Part shown: positions 36,669 through 44,729 of the stretch, one piece after another
Numbering within the stretch: position 1 is the stretch's first letter
Layout of the letters: each line of letters begins with the position of its first letter
Source: Acidobacteriota bacterium
GTDB lineage: Bacteria; Acidobacteriota; Terriglobia; Terriglobales; Acidobacteriaceae
Reading direction: 5' to 3'
DNA: 49,270 nt
Assembly (NCBI GenBank): GCA_021792135.1
Contig: JAJYVF010000035.1
Span: forward strand, 1 to 49,270
The notes under the pieces: generated by a model
Told to the model about the DNA's origin: nothing
Database searches by the model: none
What the model saw: the letters and a program-made list of their open reading frames with translations, nothing else
Translations under genes and position numbers: made by a program

Positions 36669-37006
36669 GGCATTAACTCCCTGGAGGGCATCTTGTCGAA
36701 GGAAGGTCGGCAAAGAAACTACGATTCTACGCCGCATGATCGCTGCGGCAGCGCCGGGGCCAGGACAGGCGCATGGAGCTCTCTTTCCTTCGGTCCGGCG
36801 GCACTGGGCGATTCCCGGAGCGGCGTTGTGTTCCAGGCGCCCGAACGCGCTGCCAGGCGGGACCGAGTCAGGCTGTTCATGGCCGCAACCAGGTGTCGGA
36901 GCACCGGATCGCGCAAAAAGATTCGTCCCCACCTGGCCGCTTTGAGCAGCTCGGATCCTAAGGCCCCAGCTTCGCTGGACGCAGAGCCCGCTCCTGTCTC
37001 TGCCCC
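36669..37006. other. 338-bp gap between the DUF1641 and GH116 genes
   Basis: I see no gene here: the open frames on both strands are short and without family match. A small hairpin CCAGC-TTC-GCTGG (36966-36978) lies just after the DUF1641 stop and may end the formate dehydrogenase transcript, but it lacks a T-run. The region presumably holds the GH116 promoter; no clear -35/-10 pair is seen. Confidence 0.5.
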
Positions 37007-37504
37007 TCAGGGTTGAGGACGGTTGCGGGGTGCGTTTTTTTCTGTTGCGAGAAGCCGCTGCCCAAAGGTCTGCAGGAAGTCCGTGGCGGCAGCCAGCGCG
37101 CGCAGGCTCTCTTTGCTGGTGAGCCGGCGCAGCAGGCCCAGGAGGGTCACGGGCTTCGCTCGCGGGCTGGTTGCAAGAGTAATTCCTTCCGGAATGGCCT
37201 CGAAAATGGGCTGAAAGCAGCCGGTCTCGATTCTGCCGAGAATCCGCCACCAGGAGAGCAGATTCCGTATTGCGCGAAGCGCCTCGGGCGTACTCGCATT
37301 CCTGGCCAGTGTTTCCAGTATCTCGTCCTGCGTGCTCAGCACGCCGCGCGCAAGATCCAGCAGCCCCCGCTCGTGCATCTCCTGCAGCAGTTCGAAGGCC
37401 GCCAGAATGGCTTCGGCGTGCGCTTCCGGAGCACACTCCAGCCGTCTGCGCAGCTCCTCGCGCGCATCACGAGGGGCGGCTTCCAAAGAAATCGGTTGAG
37501 CCAT
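37007..37504 (-). CDS. DUF1641 protein, formate dehydrogenase partner
   Basis: This 165-aa, mostly helical protein carries the DUF1641 region (ILAAFELLQEMHERGLLDLA, SWWRILGRIETGCFQPIFEA, VTLLGLLRRLTSKESLRALA). DUF1641 genes commonly follow an FdhF-type formate dehydrogenase (for example the yrh genes of Bacillus). Here it starts nine bases after the end of the dehydrogenase gene and is certainly co-transcribed. Function is unknown; a stabilising or assembly subunit is plausible. Confidence 0.85.
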   Translation of the reverse strand: MAQPISLEAAPRDAREELRRRLECAPEAHAEAILAAFELLQEMHERGLLDLARGVLSTQDEILETLARNASTPEALRAIRNLLSWWRILGRIETGCFQPIFEAIPEGITLATSPRAKPVTLLGLLRRLTSKESLRALAAATDFLQTFGQRLLATEKNAPRNRPQP

Positions 37505-37513
37505 GGCTGTTCT

Positions 37514-40471
37514 CTATTCCTTTCCTGCGGTCTGCTGAATCCGAACCAGCCCGTCGCCGGGCATCCTGTAATCGCTCCTCTTCCATTTGCGCTCAACTTC
37601 CACGCCCTGCTGCGGTGTGGGGTGGCCGAATCTGAAGTTGAAGCGCGGCAGTGGGCTCTCGCCGCGCTCGTCCAGCACTTTGAGGCGGACGCTGGATTCC
37701 TTGTAAGCAGGTGTATGCGTGACGGGATCGGTGTGGTTTCCCGTGAGGCGGTTCACGGCGCTCTCCGCCGAGTTCATGGGCATGTACAGTTCGTTTCCGC
37801 TCACACGATCGGTGACGAGCGCCCGAACCCGCACCTGGCCGTAGCGCGAGATGAGCTGCACCCACGATCCATTCTGAATCCCGCGCAGTCCCGCGAGCTC
37901 GGGTGACACCTCCACAAATGCGTACGGAGTCTTTTGCCGGATTCCCTCGGTACGGTAGGTCAGGTTTCCCTCGTGGAAATGCTCCAGCAGCCGCCCGTTG
38001 TTCAGATGCAGGTCGTATTGTGCATCGGGCTGGTCGGTAGTCTCACTCCAGGAGACCGGATAGAGTCTCGCTTTGCCGTCGGGGAAGGCGAATTGCTTCG
38101 TATACAGCAGGGGCTGGTCCGTTCCGTCGGCCGCGACCGGCCACTGCAGGGACTTGTATCCTTCCAGCCGCTTATAACTCACCCCCGCAAACAGCGGGGT
38201 CAGAGAGGCAATCTCATCCATCACCTCGGATGGGTCCTGATACGTCCAGTTCGCGCCCAGCGAGTTTGCCACGTCGCGAATGATCATCCAGTCGGGCCTG
38301 CAGCCATCGAGCGGCTCAAGGACCTTGTAGAGCCGCTGGATGCGCCGTTCCGTGCTGGTGAACGTGCCATCCTTCTCCAGACTGGGCGCGCCAGGGAGAA
38401 CAACGTCGGCGTAGCTGCACGTGTGGCTGAAGAAAATATCCTGGACCACGAGGAAATCCAGCTTTGTAAAGGCGTCCTCGACATAGTTGGCGTTCGAATC
38501 GACAAGGCTCATCTCTTCGCCAATCACGTACATGGATCTGAGCTTGCCTTCGTGAATGGCCTCGACCATCTGATGATTGTCGAGACCGCGCGAGGGCGGG
38601 AGCCTCACCTTCCATGCGGCCTCGTGACGCGCGCGAACCTCCGGATCCTGCACGGACTGGTATCCGGCGTAGCAATCCGGCATTGCGCCGTGATCGCTCG
38701 CCCCCTGCACGTTGTTATGTCCGCGCAGCGGATACGCGCCGGTTCCCGGCCGCATATAGTTGCCGGTGATCAGCAGGAGGTTGGAGATGGCCGTGGAGCT
38801 GTCGGATCCATGAACATGCTGCGTGATGCCCATGGCCCACAAAATACACATGCTCTTCGCCTGGGCGATCATCTCTGCAACGCTGGTCAGCTCCTCGACC
38901 GAAAGCCCGGTCATCTGCGCCGCGGCCTGCAGCGTGAACGGCTCCAGGCTCTTTCTGAATTCCTCAAGCCCATGGACCCACTCGTCCAGGAATTTCGTAT
39001 CGGCAAGGCCATTGTCGAGGAGATAGCGGCTGACTGCGTTCAGCCAATACAGATCCGTGCCGGGCTTCGGGTGCAGAAAAACATCCGCGCGCCGCGCCAT
39101 TTCGTGCTCGCGGATATCCGAGACGATCAGCTTCGTCCCTTTCAGCTTGTGCGCGCTCTTCACGCGCGTGGCAATGACGGGATGACTCTCCGCGGTATTG
39201 CTGCCGACGATCATCACCAGATCGGCCTGCGCGATATCCGCGATCGAACCCGAATCGCCTCCAAGGCCCACCGTCCGGAACAGGCCCACCGTTGCCGGTG
39301 ACTGACAGTACCGCGAGCAGTTATCGACATTGTTGGTGCCGATGACCGCACGGGCCAGCTTTTGCATCAGAAAGCTTTCTTCGTTGGTGCATTTGGATGA
39401 CGAGATGAAGGCGAGAGAATCCGGTCCCGACCGCGCCATGATCTCCGAAAAATGGCGCGCGATCAGAGCAAGAGCCTCATCCCAGGTGGCGCTGCGAAAC
39501 CTTCCGTTATCGCGGATCAGGGGCGTCGTCAGACGGTCGGGGCTGTTGATGTGGCCCCAGCTGAACTTGCCTTTGATACAGGTGGAGATTCCGTTGGACG
39601 GTCCCTTTTCGGGCGCGATTTTCAGGATGTGGCGGTCTTTGGTCCAGACATCGAAGCTGCAGCCTACTCCGCAATACGTACAGACGGTCTTCGTCCTCCG
39701 GACGCGGTGCTGTCGCATCGCGCTCTCGATCTCCGAAACCTGCAGGATGCTCCCGTAGCCGGTCTCCGGTTCCACACCTTTCACTACGTCGATCATCGCT
39801 GTCAGAGTGGACTTGCGCAGGTTGGTGAGGAATCCGGCCTGGCCGAGCATCGTCTTTTCCATCAGCGCGTTGCACGGGCACACCGTGACGCAGTGGCCAC
39901 AGGAGACACAGCTGGATTCGCCGATGGGCACACCGCCATCCCAAAGCACCCGCGGGTTCGGATCCTCCCAGTTGATGGAAAGGGTTTCGTTCACCTCGAC
40001 GTTCTGGCAGGCTTCCACGCAGCGGCCGCACAGAATGCACTGGCTCGGGTCGTAGCGATAAAACGGATTCGTTTCGTCGACCTCATACGGCTTCGGCTGA
40101 AACGGAATCCGCTGATGCTTAATGGCAAGAGACTTCGTCGTGTTGTGGACTTCGCAGTCGCCGTTGTTGTTGTCGCAGACCGTGCAGTACAGCAGGTGAT
40201 TGCTCAGAATCCGGTCAAAAGCTTCCACCTGCGCGGCCCTGGCTCTGGGGGACTCGGTGCTGACCTGCATTCCTTCCGCGGCGCGGGTCGCGCAGGCGCG
40301 CACCAGCCGGCCGTTCACCTCAACGATGCAGGTGTCGCAGGTCTGAATCGACCCGAGCTGGGCGTGATAGCAGACATGAGGAATCTCAATGCCGGCGCGG
40401 CTGAGAACCTCAATGAGGAACTCGTTCTCCTGCGCACTGCAGGTCCTGCGGTCAATCAGAAGTTGTGTCAC
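37514..40471 (-). CDS. fdhF: molybdenum/tungsten formate dehydrogenase alpha subunit (FdhF, cysteine type)
   Basis: The GTG at 40471 is preceded by AGAGGA at seven bases and gives 985 aa, the usual size of the NuoG-fused type. In order: N-terminal [2Fe-2S] domain (TCDTCIVEVNGRLVRAC), a His/Cys [4Fe-4S] segment (HLLYCTVCDNNNGDC), and two ferredoxin-like clusters (CILCGRCVEACQ, CVSCGHCVTVCPC). The molybdopterin domain has its own cluster (CTYCGVGCSFDVW). The metal ligand is Cys in NCSRYCQSPATVG, not selenocysteine, and the C-terminal MopB domain has GNHTDPVTHTPAYK. There is no signal peptide, so it is cytoplasmic. No NAD/flavin subunit is encoded nearby. Confidence 0.93.
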   Translation of the reverse strand: MTQLLIDRRTCSAQENEFLIEVLSRAGIEIPHVCYHAQLGSIQTCDTCIVEVNGRLVRACATRAAEGMQVSTESPRARAAQVEAFDRILSNHLLYCTVCDNNNGDCEVHNTTKSLAIKHQRIPFQPKPYEVDETNPFYRYDPSQCILCGRCVEACQNVEVNETLSINWEDPNPRVLWDGGVPIGESSCVSCGHCVTVCPCNALMEKTMLGQAGFLTNLRKSTLTAMIDVVKGVEPETGYGSILQVSEIESAMRQHRVRRTKTVCTYCGVGCSFDVWTKDRHILKIAPEKGPSNGISTCIKGKFSWGHINSPDRLTTPLIRDNGRFRSATWDEALALIARHFSEIMARSGPDSLAFISSSKCTNEESFLMQKLARAVIGTNNVDNCSRYCQSPATVGLFRTVGLGGDSGSIADIAQADLVMIVGSNTAESHPVIATRVKSAHKLKGTKLIVSDIREHEMARRADVFLHPKPGTDLYWLNAVSRYLLDNGLADTKFLDEWVHGLEEFRKSLEPFTLQAAAQMTGLSVEELTSVAEMIAQAKSMCILWAMGITQHVHGSDSSTAISNLLLITGNYMRPGTGAYPLRGHNNVQGASDHGAMPDCYAGYQSVQDPEVRARHEAAWKVRLPPSRGLDNHQMVEAIHEGKLRSMYVIGEEMSLVDSNANYVEDAFTKLDFLVVQDIFFSHTCSYADVVLPGAPSLEKDGTFTSTERRIQRLYKVLEPLDGCRPDWMIIRDVANSLGANWTYQDPSEVMDEIASLTPLFAGVSYKRLEGYKSLQWPVAADGTDQPLLYTKQFAFPDGKARLYPVSWSETTDQPDAQYDLHLNNGRLLEHFHEGNLTYRTEGIRQKTPYAFVEVSPELAGLRGIQNGSWVQLISRYGQVRVRALVTDRVSGNELYMPMNSAESAVNRLTGNHTDPVTHTPAYKESSVRLKVLDERGESPLPRFNFRFGHPTPQQGVEVERKWKRSDYRMPGDGLVRIQQTAGKE

Positions 40472-40888
40472 GGCGCATCCTCTGGGGGCCCGTCGCAGAA
40501 TTCTTGCTGAAGAAGGGTAGGTAAGGCAAGAGCGCGGAACTTCGCCCGTTCCGTACCCAGGAGAGCTGGAACAAGGGGGATCTGGAGGGGCGAGAACCCG
40601 CCGTCGCTGGATCGCTCGTGCCGTCTGGTGCAGCAGCCGGTGGTGCGACGCCAGCCAATGGATCGGTACCTCGCTCAGATTGCGCAGCAGATGCCACCCC
40701 ATCCACGCCAGCCGTCACGATGGGCGGGTCCGTGCTCAGGCGGTAGCAGGGGCGAAGAGACAGGCGCAGGAACGTCTGCCAGACCTGATCCTGAAAGCGG
40801 AGCCAGGGGCGGCTTCCGCCCGATGGCCCCGTCTGGACCTGCACCTGGACCCGAATCCGGGTTCCTGACCCGCTAAGTGGTTGACGGG
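40472..40888. other. 417-bp region between fdhF and the att site
   Basis: The long minus-strand frame that continues upstream of fdhF to 40702 has no family resemblance before MTQLLIDRRTC, and I do not regard it as coding. No RNA gene or clear promoter is recognised. This is the last stretch of presumed native chromosome before the tRNA-derived repeat. Confidence 0.5.
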
Positions 40889-40935
40889 TATGGCAGGCAC
40901 GAGGAGACTCGAACTCCTGACCTCTACCGTGTCAA
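40889..40935 (-). other. 3' half of tRNA-Val(GAC), left att site of island
   Basis: Read on the minus strand, this starts in the anticodon loop (TTGACAC, anticodon GAC). It continues through the 3' anticodon stem GGTAG, variable loop, T arm (AGGAG-TTCGAGT-CTCCT) and acceptor strand, to an encoded CCA at the 40891 side. The D arm and 5' acceptor strand are missing: to the right the sequence is unrelated. A 47-bp copy with one mismatch is at 47402-47448. Such 3'-half duplications are the footprint of tyrosine-recombinase integration into a tRNA gene. Confidence 0.88.
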
Positions 40936-41025
40936 AGGGTATGTACTAACAACATCAACAATTTACAGGAACCAGAAGGACTGCCAAGAACACGTAAGTT
41001 CCTGTTGGACAGAGCGATCCCGTCT

Positions 41026-41049
41026 GATCGCGGGTTGGATCGCGGGTTC
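41026..41049. repeat. two tandem 12-bp repeats
   Basis: GATCGCGGGTTG followed directly by GATCGCGGGTTC, 90 bp inside the left att copy. Repeats of this size near attachment sites can be accessory binding sites for recombinase or excisionase; here it is only a possibility. Confidence 0.5.
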
Positions 41050-41152
41050 GAGATCTGCCTTGCGACCGATCTCATTCTGAGCACCCGCATCGGACCGGCC
41101 CGCTGTGCGAGATCGCACGCCAAGGATACTGGTACGCAATCAGGGGGGAGGC

Positions 41153-42142
41153 TTATCGTGGGGGCATCGTGGCGTTGTACTTGCACCCTTCAAACGCCCT
41201 GTCGATGGTGGCTCGAAAAATGGGTAGCAACTCGCCTATGCAGTTCTCAAGCAGGCACGCATCGATCATCAGCGCCTTGCCGCGATGCGCGACGTTGCTG
41301 CGAACTTGGTAGTAATAAAGCAACGCCTTCTTGGGTTTCTCACCGGATAGTTTTTCCGGTTCACCGGCGTCCGTCGAATAGACGCTGCGCTCAGACGAGA
41401 CGTATCTCTTCAATGCATCTTGGAAACCAGGTTCCGTCGCCATTTGCCTGAGCTTCCCCATTACGTTCGTTCGCAAGTGATAGCGCAGGGATGTATACCG
41501 CTCGATGGCAGTCCAGAGGAGCATGTACGCCATCTGAAGTTCCATCAGCCGCTCTACGCTGCCCATCTCGTATTTGCCCTTGGAGAGCACGCACTCGACT
41601 ACAGCAAGGGCTTCTTTGAAGTGTGGGTCTTTGCGACCATCCCAGTCGGTTTCCTCGATCCGATGCGCTCCCTTGGAGGAAATGGAAATCAGAACATTGG
41701 CTTCCATCCCGCCCGCGGTTCGTCGCGTTCCCCATTCATACTGTCGCTCCGGTTCGAGTGCCGCGATTTTTTGGTAGGCCGCCGCTGCGCCATCGGGATG
41801 GAAGGTGACGAGCGCACCGGCAACCTCGCCAGTTTCTCCGTCTGACGAATCCAGGAGAAGCGGAACTCCGTCACGCTCAAATAGCACGCCCTGCATCCTG
41901 GCTCCCAGATCCACTTCCTGGGCGAGTTCCCGTATGCCGTCGAAGCCTAATTGCCCCGGCTTGAATAGCCCGTAGGCGAAGAACGGCAGGTCCAAGCGGT
42001 TCGGCGGCTTCATTGCAGACGTTGAGAAGAACTCAGTCGCCACGCGCTCGATTTCTGTCTGCAACTGCGGCGGGATGATAGTCGGTTTTCCACCGACCAG
42101 AAGAAGAGGCTGATTGGCATTGAGAAGTTTGACTGCGGGCAT
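41153..42142 (-). CDS. GGCT-fold plus HEPN-domain fusion protein
   Basis: This 329-aa cytoplasmic protein is not one I recognise as a whole. Residues about 52-165 look like a gamma-glutamylcyclotransferase/AIG2 fold. They have FFAYGLFKPGQ (YGxxxPG substrate loop, 57-63), ARMQGVLFERDGVPLLLDSS, GEVAGALVTFHPDGAAAAYQ and KIAALEPERQYEW with candidate catalytic Glu at 130. Residues about 197-315 are all helical with YMLLWTAIERYTSLRYH and end in YYYQVRSNVAHRGKALM. R281-SNVA-H286 is the RX4H motif of HEPN ribonucleases, in an ApeA-like arrangement. HEPN proteins are common toxins in defence systems. It is divergent from the TIKI-like gene, with 225 bp between. Confidence 0.65.
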   Translation of the reverse strand: MPAVKLLNANQPLLLVGGKPTIIPPQLQTEIERVATEFFSTSAMKPPNRLDLPFFAYGLFKPGQLGFDGIRELAQEVDLGARMQGVLFERDGVPLLLDSSDGETGEVAGALVTFHPDGAAAAYQKIAALEPERQYEWGTRRTAGGMEANVLISISSKGAHRIEETDWDGRKDPHFKEALAVVECVLSKGKYEMGSVERLMELQMAYMLLWTAIERYTSLRYHLRTNVMGKLRQMATEPGFQDALKRYVSSERSVYSTDAGEPEKLSGEKPKKALLYYYQVRSNVAHRGKALMIDACLLENCIGELLPIFRATIDRAFEGCKYNATMPPR

Positions 42143-42367
42143 ACGAAGAAAATGTTAGCCCATACAAGACGAGCCTGGGTACCTCGAAATACAGGTCCGG
42201 AATTGCCATCGAGCGTGGTCACATTGGTACACTTCCCAGGGATGCGACCCTACGGCGGACATATATTGCTCTGCGGCACAACCTTGGGGCAGAGAGTCCA
42301 CCAAGGCAGACGCACGCACACCGCCTCGGCGTCACCCTCTATTGGCGCGCGGGAGGCGCCCGGAGCA

Positions 42368-43021
42368 ATGACAGATGAGCGGCGAGGCTTGCGTGCAGTT
42401 CTGCAGGACAGAGCGGAAGCGATTCAGCACGAATTGGAACTGTTGAAGCTGGGCGGGATTCCGGAGAGCGAGATCAACGGAGACAAACGGAACGAAGAAC
42501 TGGCTGTTCTGCGCCGGATGATAGATGAGGAGACGAAGCTGAAGCGCGTGATCGTGTTCGGCACGTTTCACGACGTGCAGGAGAAGGGACACCCGAAGAA
42601 TCCGGAATTGGCCGAACGATTATCTTTTCTCATCGAAGAATTCGCAGCAACGACCCTGATGGAGGAGTGGTCTGACAGGAAGAAGCCGTCATTTGTGGCT
42701 GGATACGCGAATGAGGCGGTTAAATACCGCAACGTCGGGACACCTTCTGACGGTGAATTCCGGACACTTCGGTGCCCTCCCGTGAACCATCCCGCCCATG
42801 ACGGCACCTTGGGTTATCAGGAAGACGCGCCGACGATGAACGAGTATGGACCATTAGCAAATCAGGAAAGCCGGGAACGCTGGATGGTAGAGAACATTGA
42901 GCGAGAGATGGGAGATCACAAAGTCGGCATTTTCATTGTGGGTTATGCACACGTGCATTCCATCTGCCTCAAGTTGAAAGATAGAGGTTTCAACGTGACG
43001 GCATATGGCTGGCTCGGCTAA
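42368..43021 (+). CDS. putative TIKI/TraB-like superfamily protein
   Basis: I choose the ATG at 42368 (MTDERRGLRAVLQDRAEAIQ), with GGGAGG about 11 bases upstream; the open frame reaches further but that part looks non-coding. This gives 217 aa. Residues 1-50 form a charged helix. The rest has spaced motifs reminiscent of the TIKI/TraB/PrgY/EreA superfamily: VIVFGTFHDVQEKGHP (GxxH), ATTLMEEWSD (acidic), NQESRERWMVENIEREMG (R-x-x-M helix) and IFIVGYAHVHSICLKLKDRG (G-x-A-H). The two His and the Glu pair would be the metal or catalytic site. It has no signal peptide. Partnering with the divergent HEPN gene is inferred from position. Confidence 0.5.
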   Translation: MTDERRGLRAVLQDRAEAIQHELELLKLGGIPESEINGDKRNEELAVLRRMIDEETKLKRVIVFGTFHDVQEKGHPKNPELAERLSFLIEEFAATTLMEEWSDRKKPSFVAGYANEAVKYRNVGTPSDGEFRTLRCPPVNHPAHDGTLGYQEDAPTMNEYGPLANQESRERWMVENIEREMGDHKVGIFIVGYAHVHSICLKLKDRGFNVTAYGWLG

Positions 43022-43064
43022 AGCGAGAACGATTTTCGCAGTCTCATTCGAGCGGAGACCCAAA

Positions 43065-43556
43065 CTACTGCACGCGGTGTCCACCGAACTCGGCATATGG
43101 GTTATCAGCAGCCCCAAAGCCGGACAGGCTGACCGAATGCCATTTTACGAGCGAAACACTCTTGCCTCTTTTGGGGGCCGCAATGTCCACGAACACATCC
43201 CCGTCCTTACCTGGGCTGAGCGGCGAGCCAAGTGCTACCTCACGCCGTTCTGTCGAGACCCTTCCTCCGTAGCTGAGGGTCAGTTCGACCACAACCGATG
43301 TTATGCATTTGTCTCGGGTCATATTGAGATAGGTCAGGTCGGCAACCCACACGTTCCCCCCATCGGAATGCAGTTCGCCTTCGGTGCCGAGCACTTTCGA
43401 CGCTTCGCTGCCATCCAAAGGCTGCGGAGTCGTGTCGGCCGGGAGGGCATTTGGACATACGAGCACAAATCCTGGTGGCACATTTCCCGGCGATCCTGCA
43501 GCGGGCGCAGTCTCAGTTCCCGCTCCGACAGGAGAGGCTTTGCCAGTCGAGGGCAC
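43065..43556 (-). CDS. hypothetical protein, probably 5'-truncated at the hsdM deletion scar
   Basis: The frame is open from a GTG at 43556, but its first seven codons overlap hsdM sequence in another frame, so the true start was probably lost. From about residue 30 it reads like real protein: GFVLVCPNALPADTTPQPLD, GGNVWVADLTYLNMTRDKCI, VVVELTLSYGGRVSTERREV, VKWHSVSLSGFG. Alternating hydrophobic strands suggest a beta-rich domain. I recognise no family. It ends 43 bp from the convergent TIKI-like gene. Confidence 0.45.
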   Translation of the reverse strand: MPSTGKASPVGAGTETAPAAGSPGNVPPGFVLVCPNALPADTTPQPLDGSEASKVLGTEGELHSDGGNVWVADLTYLNMTRDKCITSVVVELTLSYGGRVSTERREVALGSPLSPGKDGDVFVDIAAPKRGKSVSLVKWHSVSLSGFGAADNPYAEFGGHRVQ

Positions 43557-43722
43557 GCGGAATCAGCGTGGCCTCGACTGGCTGCTGCTTCTGGCGCTCG
43601 TCGGCCATCTTGAGGAAGAGCAGGAACGTGAGTTGCTCGATGTAGTCCTGATACGAGAGGCCGTCGTCGCGCAGGATGTTGCAGTAGTTCCAGAGCTTCT
43701 GGACGATGCCGTTACCGGTCAA
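43513..43722 (-). pseudogene. hsdM: N-terminal fragment of type I restriction methyltransferase HsdM
   Basis: From the TTG at 43722, overlapping the TPR gene stop (TTGA), the frame reads MTGNGIVQKLWNYCNILRDD and continues YIEQLTFLLFLKMADERQ, the helical N-terminal domain of HsdM. Similarity ends after ALDWQSL (about residue 63, near 43534), and the frame closes six codons later. About 430 residues, including the NPPF methyltransferase motif, are missing. The fragment cannot methylate DNA. The tight overlap shows it was the next gene of the operon after the TPR gene. Confidence 0.8.
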
Positions 43723-44729
43723 TGGATCGCCCTCCCCGTAGCCGGCATCTTCTTCAGGCTTTTCTTCGATGGAATCGGGCCGACTCCCATCTCCTTGCAG
43801 CGGTCAAACAGCCAGAAGACGGCGTCCTGATGCGCATCCCAGGCGGCGCTCTGGCCGACCACGCACAGCGCTGCCTCTTCCTCGCTGCCCGTCTCGTACA
43901 TCTCCGGCATCCGATCGGGCAGGGTCAGGCGCCCGGTCATACAAAGAGCAACGTGGCGGTTCGCTTTGAGCGCGGTTTTCAGCGCCCACTCTGCGCCTTT
44001 TGTGTCGCCGGCCAAGAGGCGCTCCAGCACGCGGCCCCACGCAAAATTCGCGGATGCGTCGTCATAAGCCGCGAGCAGTCTCGCTGCCCCCGTCCGGTCG
44101 TTCGCGGCCAGATACAGCGTGAGCAGCGGATCGCGCGCGCCCTGGTTGTCGCCCGGATTCAGCTCCAGCATCTTCTCGTAGACGCGAATCGCATCCGTCC
44201 GCAGTCCCGCCAGCGCCAGACTGGTTCCCAGCAACTCCAGGGTGCGCATGTAGGGCCGGGTTTCGATCAGCATCCAGAAGTGCCCCTTGTTCTCCTCGAT
44301 GAACTTTTCCCCCAGCGACCGCTCCCCGGCGGCGACGGCTCGCTGCAGTCCGTCGATCCGGTCTCGCGTCGTGCGCGCCTCCAGATCGACCAGCACCACC
44401 AGCGCGTCCACGCAATCCGGATCGAGCTTCAGCGCGCGTTTGGCCAGGCGGCGTGCCTCGGGCTCGCTGGGAGCATCCATCGCAGCGAAGGCGATCTGCT
44501 GTGCCTTGTCTTTGGCACCCGCCTCGGCATCGCTCAGCCGTTCATGCGGCGAGGGACCGGCCAGCGAAGCGGTCAGCGCGTCCACGTCTTCCCTCGTCAG
44601 CTCCTCGCCGGCGAACATCTCGAACGCCTGGCGCAATGCCTGATCCAGTTGTTTCATCTGCGCCCGCGCCTCGGTCGTAGTGGCTTTCTTTTTCGCGGAT
44701 TTCTTTGCGGGCTTCTTCGCATCAGGCAT
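43719..44729 (-). CDS. TPR (ST7-like) protein embedded in a type I RM operon
   Basis: The ATG at 44729 overlaps the end of the hsdR-derived frame by eight bases; this gives 336 aa. It begins with a Lys-rich tail (DAKKPAKKSAKKKATTTEAR) and continues in helix-turn-helix repeats: EPEARRLAKRALKLDPDCVD, HFWMLIETRPYMRTLELLGT, TDAIRVYEKMLELNPGDNQG, AGDTKGAEWALKTALKANRH. The ENKGHFWMLIETRPYMR plus LNPGDNQG signature is that of ST7-like bacterial TPR proteins. The frame is intact although both flanking restriction genes are broken, which suggests selection or recent damage. No enzymatic motif is visible. Confidence 0.75.
   Translation of the reverse strand: MPDAKKPAKKSAKKKATTTEARAQMKQLDQALRQAFEMFAGEELTREDVDALTASLAGPSPHERLSDAEAGAKDKAQQIAFAAMDAPSEPEARRLAKRALKLDPDCVDALVVLVDLEARTTRDRIDGLQRAVAAGERSLGEKFIEENKGHFWMLIETRPYMRTLELLGTSLALAGLRTDAIRVYEKMLELNPGDNQGARDPLLTLYLAANDRTGAARLLAAYDDASANFAWGRVLERLLAGDTKGAEWALKTALKANRHVALCMTGRLTLPDRMPEMYETGSEEEAALCVVGQSAAWDAHQDAVFWLFDRCKEMGVGPIPSKKSLKKMPATGRAIH

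Noticed and set aside
36669-37436. N-terminal extension of the GH116 protein (open to 37436)
   Set aside because: It overlaps the DUF1641 gene in another frame; a Tat signal and ribosome binding site mark the start at 36668.
39300-39330. Selenocysteine codon in the formate dehydrogenase
   Set aside because: The metal-ligand codon is TGT (Cys) in the NCSRYCQSP motif; there is no in-frame TGA.
40472-40702. N-terminal extension of the formate dehydrogenase
   Set aside because: The family begins at the [2Fe-2S] domain; the extension has no similarity, and the GTG at 40471 has a good ribosome binding site.
40889-40935. Functional tRNA-Val gene
   Set aside because: Only the 3' half is present here and in the second copy; no D arm or 5' acceptor strand follows, so neither can fold as a tRNA.
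43384-43830. 148-residue plus-strand ORF
   Set aside because: It is antisense to the hsdM fragment and the hypothetical gene; its composition follows the opposite-strand codons.
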